Positions 1 through 5,043 of a DNA stretch of 5,043 nt are shown here, piece after piece. Each line of letters begins with the position of its first letter. The stretch's first letter is position 1. Both the position numbers and the translations under genes were made by a program. Source of the DNA: Candidatus Eiseniibacteriota bacterium (lineage in GTDB: Bacteria; Eisenbacteria; RBG-16-71-46; CAIMUX01); contig JAGQHR010000311.1 of NCBI GenBank assembly GCA_020431745.1, positions 1-5,043 on the forward strand. The letters are read 5' to 3'. Below the pieces are notes generated by a model. It saw only the letters and a program-made list of their open reading frames with translations, searched no databases and had not been told where the DNA came from.

Positions 1-2
1 CT

Positions 3-311
3 AACCCGACCGAGTATCAGCCGGGCGATGACACCACGCCCGATCCGGGGGTGTTCGCCTGGATCACCGGGCAGAACACCGACGTCGGCACCGGGGACGT
101 CGACAGCGGGATCTCGGCCAGCCGGTCCGGCGTCATCGACCTTTCCGGTCACGACCACGTCCGGCTCGATCTCAACTACTTCCACGGACAGCGCGATGCC
201 GGCGATGATCCGTCGGGCGACTACTTCCGCATCGATCTCTCCAACGACGGAGGGGCTTCCTTCCCGGTCAATCTGCTCCTGATCGGCGATCAGACGACGC
301 CGGCGCTCTGG
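3..311 (+). CDS. Secreted beta-sandwich domain protein, internal fragment (no start, no native end)
   Basis: Reading from base 3 the frame is open at the window edge, so the N-terminus lies outside. About 100 residues are visible: QPGDDTTPDPG, AWITGQN, a DVDSG turn, IDLSGHDHVRLDL, YFHGQRDAGDDPSGDYFRID and LSNDGGASFPVNL. From general knowledge, this order (TPGxG-like start, W[IV]TGQ, DVDxG, S.V.DLSG, D.FR[IV]D[VL]SNDGGASW) is typical of MAM-like or jelly-roll accessory domains near the C-terminus of secreted peptidases and other large exported proteins in environmental bacteria. The catalytic part, if any, is not in the window, so function cannot be named. Good coding character stops at about IGDQTTPALW. 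The frame then continues to base 371 only as antisense of the neighbouring FG-GAP gene, with residues unlike this domain. The 3' end is therefore probably lost at a junction near 293-311, and the end given here is approximate. Confidence 0.7.
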
Positions 312-1114
312 CTGCCGAAGGCATCGCGGTGCGGTGCACCGATGATGAGGTCGTCCCGAGTGCTGCCGTAGACATTGCCCGTCGCGAGCGCCAGACCGAA
401 GTGGTCTCCGACATCCTGGGTGGCTCCCAGCGTCTCCGAGGTGAGGATGTCCGTGTCGCCGAAGGGCCCGGCTGCGGTGCCGTAGAGCACGAAGACGGTT
501 CCGGTACCGGCATCCGTCGTCGGACTGCCGATGGCGATGTCCTCGTAGGTGTCGTTGTTGTAGTTGCCGGTGGTGAGCGCGAGTCCGAAGAAGTCGAGGG
601 CGACGGAGAACCCGCCGAGGTCCTCCTGGACATAGGTCAACCAGGGAACGAGGCCGCTCGGGGATCCGGAGTAGATGAAGATCCGGCCCGCGCGGTCGGC
701 GCCGTTCACATCCGCGCCTGGTGCGCTCACGATGAGGTCGGCGAAGTTGTCGTCGTTGAGGTCGGCGGCGGCGAGCGCGTACCCGAAGAACGACGCCTCC
801 TCCAGGAGGCCGAAGTCTCCGGCGGTGTATTGGGCCGCTTCGAGATGGGTGAGCCCGTGGGTAGATCCGTAGTTGATGGTCACGGCCCCCGTCGCGATCA
901 TGGATCCCGCGGACTCCCCGGGGGAGCCCACCACGAGGTCGTCGTGCCCGTCACCGTTGAAGTCCGCCGCGACGAGGGAGCTTCCGTAGCGATCGTTGGC
1001 CTCGATCACACCGGCCGACTCCCGTCCCTGGCGGATGATCGAGAGATGGGCCGCGACCAGCTCGGGACAGACGAAGGACGCAAGGACACCGAGGAGCAGG
1101 GCGCGATACCACAT
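290..1114 (-). CDS. Secreted FG-GAP repeat (integrin-alpha-like beta-propeller) protein, 3'-truncated
   Basis: The predicted product has 274 residues. It begins with a signal peptide: MWYR, a hydrophobic core to about residue 16, and a probable cleavage after VAA at 20-22. Four FG-GAP repeats follow, at about 43-86, 109-155, 175-216 and 239-274. Each has the pattern [FY]G..L...D.N.D...DL..G.P and then a G.[VI]...YG strand. The calcium-type loop is complete in repeat 1 (DFNGDGHDD, 51-59) and good in repeat 2 (DLNDDNFAD, 118-126). It is weakened in repeat 3 (NYNNDTYED) and largely lost in repeat 4 (NVYGSTRDD). The protein is presumably exported and folds as part of a propeller used for binding; ligand unknown. 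The start is chosen at 1114 because a GGAGGT lies 7 bases upstream. A frame extending to 1438 has no signal peptide at its start and overlaps the divergent gene. The stop at 290-292 falls in foreign-looking sequence, cutting repeat 4 just after AGVV where VYVLYG-type residues are expected. Confidence 0.82.
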   Translation of the reverse strand: MWYRALLLGVLASFVCPELVAAHLSIIRQGRESAGVIEANDRYGSSLVAADFNGDGHDDLVVGSPGESAGSMIATGAVTINYGSTHGLTHLEAAQYTAGDFGLLEEASFFGYALAAADLNDDNFADLIVSAPGADVNGADRAGRIFIYSGSPSGLVPWLTYVQEDLGGFSVALDFFGLALTTGNYNNDTYEDIAIGSPTTDAGTGTVFVLYGTAAGPFGDTDILTSETLGATQDVGDHFGLALATGNVYGSTRDDLIIGAPHRDAFGSQSAGVV

Positions 1115-1121
1115 CTTCGTG

Positions 1122-1127
1122 ACCTCC
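1122..1127 (-). promoter_or_regulatory. Shine-Dalgarno site of the FG-GAP gene
   Basis: On the minus strand this reads GGAGGT, 7 bases before the ATG at 1114-1112. It is a near-perfect anti-16S match. It decides in favour of this start over the 108-codon longer frame, because the chosen start leads directly into a signal peptide. Confidence 0.75.
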
Positions 1128-1404
1128 AGACAGTTGGATCGTGCAGTGGGGGTTGGGCCAGGGCGGTCGGCCTCGACTTCTATCCGGGAAATGCACGAGA
1201 GCGGCCGAACCGAACGAATCTGATCGTCGCTGACGGGAGTCGCCGGTGATTCTTCCTTCGGTTCTCCCTTCGGCCCGGTATGATCTTCCCGATGTGCAGT
1301 ACGCGATTCCCGCGGTACCGTGCCCGGCCTTTCCGGTTGCCGGGAGCGTGTCATCTGTGGAGGATCGAACGGGCCCTGAGTCATCGGATGCGCCCGGCTT
1401 TCCC

Positions 1405-1412
1405 AGAAGGAG
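1405..1412 (+). promoter_or_regulatory. Shine-Dalgarno site of the thiolase gene
   Basis: AGAAGGAG lies 6 bases before the ATG at 1419. An in-frame TGA at 1377-1379 leaves this as the only ATG start available to the open frame. Confidence 0.75.
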
Positions 1413-1418
1413 ATCTCC

Positions 1419-2612
1419 ATGTTTCCGGATGCCCGCATTCCCTACGGCACGTGGGGGAGCAGCTACTTCCCGGCCTGGCAGCAGTCCGCGCTCGCCGAGG
1501 TGAACATCGGACAGTTCGCCGGCGAGGCCATGGGCAAGATCCTCGGCCACCGTCGCGTTCCCAAGAGCGAGCTCGACTATCTCGTCATCGGGTCGACGAT
1601 CCCGTGGCACTGGAAGTTCTGGAACGCCCCGCTCGTGGCGAGCTGTTTGGGCGAACGGCTTCCCGGATACCACCTGGAACAGGCGTGTGCGACCGGACTG
1701 CAAGCCGTCATCGCGGCCGGTGCCGAGGTCCAGAGCGGCGCGCACGACACGGTCGGCGTTCTCACGTTCGACCGCACGAGCGACTCGCCGGTCGGTGTCT
1801 TTCCCGAGCGCCGGTCCTATCAACGCACGATTCCGTTGGCGGACGTGTGGGATAACTTCGGGTTCGATCCCGCGACGGGCAACGCGATGATCGCGACCGC
1901 CGGGCGGGCCGCCCGCAAGTACCGGGTCGATCGGCGCGAGGTCGACGATCTGGCGCTCTACCGCACGGAGCAGTACTTCGAAGCGAAGCGCTCGGGTTTC
2001 TTGGACCGCGTGCTCTTTCCGTTCGATGTGCTCAATGTCCAGGGCAAGCCGTTGGGCCGGATCGAAGACGACCTGGGAGTGCGGCCGCTCACCAGCGACG
2101 CACTGCGTGCGATGCGCGAGCTCGACACCTGTGTCACCGGCGGCACCCAGACGCATGCCTCCGACGGCATGGCCTGTCTGCTCGTGACCGACGCGAAGAA
2201 GGCGGCGGCGCTCAGTCCACGTCCCGAGATCGACATCCGCTTCGTGGCCAAGGCCGAGATCCGGACCGAGCCGTCGCTGATGCCCGAGGCGCCCGCCATC
2301 GCCGTGCAGAAGCTCCTCGAACGGACGCACCTCACGATGGACGGCATCGCGGTGGTGAAGAATCACAATCCCTTCGCGGTGAACGACGCGGTTTTCGCGA
2401 AGGCCCTGGATTACGACTGGCGAAAGATGAACCGCACCGGCTGCTCGCTGGTCTGGGGACATCCCCAGGGACCGACCCTGACCCGCATCCTTATAGAAGC
2501 GCTGGAGGAGGCGGTCGACCTGGGCGGGGGACGCGTCCTGGTCTTCGGTTGCGCCGCCGGGGACGTCGGCATCGCCGCGCTCTTCGAAGTGGGCGAGAGG
2601 GGGAATCGATAG
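1419..2612 (+). CDS. Thiolase family protein (acyl-CoA acetyltransferase / 3-ketoacyl-CoA thiolase-like)
   Basis: The product has 397 residues, normal for a thiolase subunit (about 390-430). The known reaction of the family is CoA-dependent cleavage of a 3-ketoacyl-CoA, or the reverse condensation, in the cytoplasm. The nucleophile is C90 in HLEQACATGLQAV, matching the family's CGSGL motif. THASDGMA at 244-251 corresponds to the TAGNASG.DGA region. HNPFA at 316-320 sits where thiolases have NEAFA or HEAF, with H316 in the oxyanion-hole position. GHP at 347-349 gives the catalytic H348, and C378 in GCAAGDVG is the second catalytic Cys. The Cys/His/Cys set is therefore complete, which argues for true thiolase chemistry rather than a KAS III-type synthase. 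The motifs around these residues are unusual: SLVWGHPQGPT replaces the common AIALGHPxGASG, so substrate cannot be inferred. The gene is probably co-transcribed and translationally coupled with the next one, whose ATG directly follows its TAG. Confidence 0.87.
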   Translation: MFPDARIPYGTWGSSYFPAWQQSALAEVNIGQFAGEAMGKILGHRRVPKSELDYLVIGSTIPWHWKFWNAPLVASCLGERLPGYHLEQACATGLQAVIAAGAEVQSGAHDTVGVLTFDRTSDSPVGVFPERRSYQRTIPLADVWDNFGFDPATGNAMIATAGRAARKYRVDRREVDDLALYRTEQYFEAKRSGFLDRVLFPFDVLNVQGKPLGRIEDDLGVRPLTSDALRAMRELDTCVTGGTQTHASDGMACLLVTDAKKAAALSPRPEIDIRFVAKAEIRTEPSLMPEAPAIAVQKLLERTHLTMDGIAVVKNHNPFAVNDAVFAKALDYDWRKMNRTGCSLVWGHPQGPTLTRILIEALEEAVDLGGGRVLVFGCAAGDVGIAALFEVGERGNR

Positions 2613-4697
2613 ATGAAGACGATGCGGCAATCCACCCTCCAGACCCTGGGCCTGGGCGACGTCCTCGACATGTTCCGCGCCGGACGGCTGCCGGCCGATG
2701 CGGGTGCGCTGGTCGATCGGGTGTTCGGCGAGCCCGCCCAGCGCGGGGCGCTCGTCATCTCCGGATGCAACGGCATCGTCGGCGCCGGCAAGATGATGCA
2801 GCTGGGATCGCGCCTCGATCCCTTCGACGTGCCGGTCGTGGGACTCGATTTTCCGGGCGCGCCGGACGGCATCGCGAAGCAGTATCCGGGGCTCGTGCGC
2901 GCGTTCGGCAAGGAATCCGCCGATCGAATGATGGCGCGGATGGTCCGGCTCACCTATGACGGCAAGCGCCTGCCCGAGTCGTTGGCGGCGTTCCGCCCCC
3001 GGTTCCTCCTGGAAGCGATTCCGGAGATCCTGGAGATCAAGCGCGCGCACTACGATCTCTTCCGCAACGCCTATCCGGGAATCGAGATTCGCTCGGTGAC
3101 CTCGGGCTTCCCGTCGTCGCAGCTTGGCGTGGGAATCGCGCATCCCGCGTTCCCGCACGAGGTCAACAAGGTGTTCGAGATGGTGGAGCCGCAGCCGTCG
3201 GACGTGACGCGGCTCTTCTGGGCGATCGGCCTCATTCCGGTGCCGGTGAGCGACGATTGGTCCTTCGTCCTCGACGTGCTGTTCTGCGGAATCACTCTGG
3301 CCGCACTGCGCTATCACCGCGATACCAACATGCCGGTCTGGAAGATCGACAAGTACGTCCGCAAGCACGTCGGACCGAACCCGGTGCGCGCGCATGATGC
3401 GATCGGCACGGCGGGCGCGAGCTTCCTCACCTGGTCGTGTCTGCATCACCTGGCCGAGCACTACGGGCCGCTCTTCGAGCCCACGCCCGAGCTGGTGGGC
3501 CGCAAGGACAGCGGTCTCTCCTGGTATCCGCCGGATCATTTCCGACCGGTCGTCGATTGGCCCCTGGATGCCGACGGAGAAGCCGATCTGCAGACCCGGA
3601 TCGTCGGGCCGCTCGTCCAGATGACCGCGCTCATGCTGCACGAGAATCGCGCCCACTTGACCCATCTCAACGCAATGGGCGAGCTGTGCGCACAGTTCCG
3701 TCGCGGAATTCTCGCGGTGCTGCGTGAGCTGGGTCCCGAGAAGTCGATTCGGATCGTGGAGCGCTATCACCGGTCGCATCCGGAAGCGGCACAGACGGCA
3801 TGGCACGCCGACGCGCTGGCGCGGATGGAGGAGCCGGCCTGGCGGCAGCTCTACGTGAATGCCGAGCACGACGGGAAAGTCGGGGTGATCACGATCGCGC
3901 GCGAGCGCTACAACCGGGACGTCGATGCGGAGCTCAACCGGGCGATCGACTGGTTGAAGCAGGACGGGATCGATCGGGTGATCGTGACCAGCGACTTCCA
4001 CCTTTCGACCCAGATGGTCGGCGCGGACACCGGCGAGTTCTTCCCGGCGCTCGATGACGTCGACGAGGGATTCCGCGTGTCCGAGTCCTGGTCCCGTACC
4101 GCGCGGCGTCTGCATGGCGAGTTCGCCGTCTCCGTGGGCTTCGTCGCCGGCAAGCGATGCCTGGGCGGGTTCCTCGAGCTGCTCAGCCACTGCCACTACC
4201 TCGTATCCGTCGACGATGCACAGCTCGGCCTGCCCGAGGTGACCCTGCCGGTAGTGCCGGGGATGGAGGGCTGTCACTGGCCCTTCCGCAAGTGTCCTTC
4301 CGGAGAGTGGGGGCGTCTGCTGCACCTGGCTTTGACCGGAAAGTCCGTGCATGCGCGCGACGCGGTGGGGTGGCTGGTGGACTTCGCGGGGCCGCTCGAT
4401 CAGGCGCTCGCCTGCGCCTGGGAGACCGTTGCCGGTGGGGGCAACGGCCTCCAACGGCGCCCGTTCGCGGAAGGACCGTTGGCCGACGTCACGAGTCGCC
4501 TGCCGAATCTTCCCCCGACGGGAAGCTCCGCGGCGGAAGTCGCGCGATCGGCGATCCTGGCGACGATTCGCGATGCGTGCGGAGCGCCACTCGCAGATGC
4601 GCTCGCAATCCAGGCCAAACACTCCGCCGAGTTCATGGCGTCTGCGGTCTGCCGACGGGGCGCGGTCGGTCAAGAGCGAGATCGCACCCAGGTCTGA
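2613..4697 (+). CDS. Fused 3-hydroxyacyl-CoA dehydrogenase (N) / enoyl-CoA hydratase (C) bifunctional protein
   Basis: The product has 694 residues. Residues about 46-210 form the dehydrogenase NAD-binding domain: the dinucleotide loop is GCNGIVGAG (51-59), LLEAIPEILEIK (132-143) matches the family's D.viEAv.E...K, and H177 and E189 are 12 apart, as in the known His-Glu pair. Residues about 215-310 form the helical C-terminal domain (GPNPVRAHDAIG, 254-265). About 320-410 is a helical linker of unclear identity. Residues about 415-600 are a crotonase fold: MVGAD (468-472) and CLGG (516-519) supply the oxyanion hole. E522 and E542 are 20 apart, matching the two catalytic glutamates of enoyl-CoA hydratase. 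The predicted role is hydration of enoyl-CoA and oxidation of the 3-hydroxyacyl-CoA, feeding the adjacent thiolase. The domain order is the reverse of FadB/FadJ and resembles archaeal crotonyl-CoA hydratase/3-hydroxybutyryl-CoA dehydrogenases. Oddities are a GxxGxxG loop and D221 where the dehydrogenase Asn is expected. The start follows the thiolase stop directly, with a G-rich AGAGGGGG at 2596-2603 as ribosome site. Confidence 0.85.
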   Translation: MKTMRQSTLQTLGLGDVLDMFRAGRLPADAGALVDRVFGEPAQRGALVISGCNGIVGAGKMMQLGSRLDPFDVPVVGLDFPGAPDGIAKQYPGLVRAFGKESADRMMARMVRLTYDGKRLPESLAAFRPRFLLEAIPEILEIKRAHYDLFRNAYPGIEIRSVTSGFPSSQLGVGIAHPAFPHEVNKVFEMVEPQPSDVTRLFWAIGLIPVPVSDDWSFVLDVLFCGITLAALRYHRDTNMPVWKIDKYVRKHVGPNPVRAHDAIGTAGASFLTWSCLHHLAEHYGPLFEPTPELVGRKDSGLSWYPPDHFRPVVDWPLDADGEADLQTRIVGPLVQMTALMLHENRAHLTHLNAMGELCAQFRRGILAVLRELGPEKSIRIVERYHRSHPEAAQTAWHADALARMEEPAWRQLYVNAEHDGKVGVITIARERYNRDVDAELNRAIDWLKQDGIDRVIVTSDFHLSTQMVGADTGEFFPALDDVDEGFRVSESWSRTARRLHGEFAVSVGFVAGKRCLGGFLELLSHCHYLVSVDDAQLGLPEVTLPVVPGMEGCHWPFRKCPSGEWGRLLHLALTGKSVHARDAVGWLVDFAGPLDQALACAWETVAGGGNGLQRRPFAEGPLADVTSRLPNLPPTGSSAAEVARSAILATIRDACGAPLADALAIQAKHSAEFMASAVCRRGAVGQERDRTQV

Positions 4698-4739
4698 CCG
4701 CGTTCGAGCGGCCCAACCTGCGCTTTGGAGTCTGACCGG

Positions 4740-4771
4740 GGAGGCCTTCGTGGATCGTCACGGAGGCCTCC
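4740..4771 (+). terminator. GC-rich hairpin between the dehydrogenase/hydratase gene and slyX
   Basis: GGAGGCC (4740-4746) pairs with GGCCTCC (4765-4771). Inside it, CGTG (4749-4752) pairs with CACG (4759-4762), separated by a 2x2 internal loop and closed by a 6-base loop. It lies 42 bases after the stop of the upstream gene. No T-run follows, so a classical Rho-independent terminator is not shown. It may be a mRNA-end stabiliser, a processing site or a leader structure for slyX. Its 3' half contains a GGAGG (4762-4766) that could serve an alternative slyX start at 4776. Confidence 0.45.
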
Positions 4772-4781
4772 GCCGATGTCC

Positions 4782-4789
4782 GGAGGGAG
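4782..4789 (+). promoter_or_regulatory. Shine-Dalgarno site that sets the slyX start
   Basis: GGAGGGAG stands 7 bases before the ATG at 4797. In-frame alternatives exist at 4776 and further upstream at 4725. The site at 4782, and the fit to the length of known SlyX proteins, favour 4797. Confidence 0.7.
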
Positions 4790-4796
4790 CTCTCAG

Positions 4797-5021
4797 ATGG
4801 CCACGATCGAAGAGTGCGAGGCGCGCATCCTCTCGTTGGAGGAGGCTGCGTCCCACCAGGAGCAGCACATTCGCGAGCTCAGCGCGACGGTCTTCGAGCT
4901 GCGGACCGCGCTCGATCGACTCGAATCGTTCTTCCGCCGGCAGCAGGAACGCCTCGAGTCGCTTTCGGCGGCCTCGGGAGCCGGCGACGCACCGGCCCAC
5001 GATCCACCACCTCACTACTAG
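4797..5021 (+). CDS. slyX: SlyX family protein
   Basis: The product has 74 residues, against 72 in Escherichia coli SlyX as I recall it. Residues about 3-57 are charged and heptad-like (EARILSLEEAASHQEQ, then IRELSATVFELRTALDRLE), predicting a continuous coiled coil and probably an oligomer. This part follows the SlyX pattern EAR...LE...FQE..I.EL...V. A short Ala/Gly/Pro-rich tail then ends in the family signature PPPHY (70-74). SlyX is a small cytoplasmic protein of unknown biochemical function, named for its neighbourhood with slyD in enterobacteria. No slyD is present here and the upstream neighbours are beta-oxidation genes, so the context gives no functional clue. A hairpin separates it from those genes, so it may be transcribed independently or only loosely with them. 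The call rests mainly on the C-terminal signature plus size and coiled coil. Confidence 0.85.
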   Translation: MATIEECEARILSLEEAASHQEQHIRELSATVFELRTALDRLESFFRRQQERLESLSAASGAGDAPAHDPPPHY

Positions 5022-5043
5022 ACCCGCCGTCGGCTTTGTCCCG

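Larger units (their letters stand above)
1115..1418. other. Divergent intergenic region between the FG-GAP gene and the thiolase gene
   Basis: These 304 bases separate the FG-GAP start (leftward) from the thiolase start (rightward), so promoters for both are expected here. On the plus strand a TATGAT at 1279-1284 resembles a -10 box, but no convincing -35 stands 16-18 bases before it, so this is only a weak candidate. An 8-base palindrome CGGTACCG lies at 1313-1320. A 6-bp inverted repeat CCCGGC/GCCGGG lies at 1323-1328 and 1339-1344 with a 10-base loop. These could be an operator or a leader hairpin about 75 bases before the thiolase ATG, but GC-rich sequence yields such matches by chance. 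No tRNA, small ORF with a ribosome site or riboswitch-like structure was recognised. Confidence 0.5.

Noticed and set aside
329..1249. A 306-codon plus-strand frame opposite the FG-GAP gene
   Set aside because: Its product is Val/Gly/Glu/Arg-rich low-complexity sequence without motifs, while the minus strand shows a signal peptide, FG-GAP repeats and a good ribosome site.
1323..1344. CCCGGC/GCCGGG inverted repeat as a terminator or operator
   Set aside because: Only 6 bp with a 10-base loop and no T-run. Such repeats are expected by chance at this GC content, so it is mentioned only within the intergenic entry.
1115..1438. N-terminal extension of the FG-GAP protein to a start at 1438
   Set aside because: It would bury the signal peptide 108 residues inside the protein, overlap the thiolase start, and ignore the GGAGGT placed 7 bases before the ATG at 1114.
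951..4673. A 1240-codon open frame on the minus strand opposite the thiolase and the dehydrogenase-hydratase genes
   Set aside because: It is in exact codon register with the sense genes, so it stays open because sense TTA, CTA and TCA codons are absent in this GC-rich DNA. Its translation is Arg/His/Asp-rich, has no recognisable domain, and the sense strand carries clear enzyme motifs.
4725..4796. Longer slyX starting at 4725 or 4776
   Set aside because: The extra residues are Arg/Gly/Pro/Ser-rich, partly coded by the hairpin, and exceed normal SlyX length. The start at 4797 has the better ribosome site. The 4776 start remains a minor possibility.
5022..5043. Possible start of a terminator after slyX (GCCGTCGGC followed by TTTG)
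   Set aside because: The stem is only 3 bp with a 3-base loop, and the window ends before anything further can be judged.

Overview
The window is GC-rich, densely coding DNA, most consistent with a Gram-negative environmental bacterium. A secreted FG-GAP repeat protein and a fragment of a secreted beta-sandwich protein sit beside a fatty-acid beta-oxidation gene pair and a slyX-like gene. slyX is best known from Proteobacteria, but the sequence does not fix the taxon.

Layout from left to right. Positions 3 to about 311 (+) hold an internal fragment of an extracellular protein, open at the window edge. It runs, with no stop codon of its own, into the 3' end of a minus-strand gene (290-1114) for a secreted FG-GAP/beta-propeller protein. 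That gene breaks off in the middle of its fourth repeat. Both reading frames are cut where they meet, so about 293-311 looks like a rearrangement or assembly/amplification junction rather than a normal convergent gene end. A divergent intergenic region (1115-1418) follows.

The core is a plus-strand pair with no bases between the genes: a thiolase (1419-2612) with intact Cys/His/Cys catalytic residues, and a 694-residue protein (2613-4697) that fuses an N-terminal 3-hydroxyacyl-CoA dehydrogenase to a C-terminal enoyl-CoA hydratase (crotonase). Together they could perform the last three steps of a beta-oxidation cycle: hydration, oxidation and thiolysis. They could also run a related CoA-ester pathway, or the reverse direction. 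The fusion order is opposite to FadB/FadJ, and both proteins depart from textbook motifs, so they may form a divergent subfamily with a specialised substrate.

After a short spacer with a GC-rich hairpin (4740-4771) comes a small slyX-family gene (4797-5021), recognised by its coiled coil and terminal PPPHY. The last 22 bases hold nothing assignable. No RNA genes, mobile elements or CRISPR arrays were seen.
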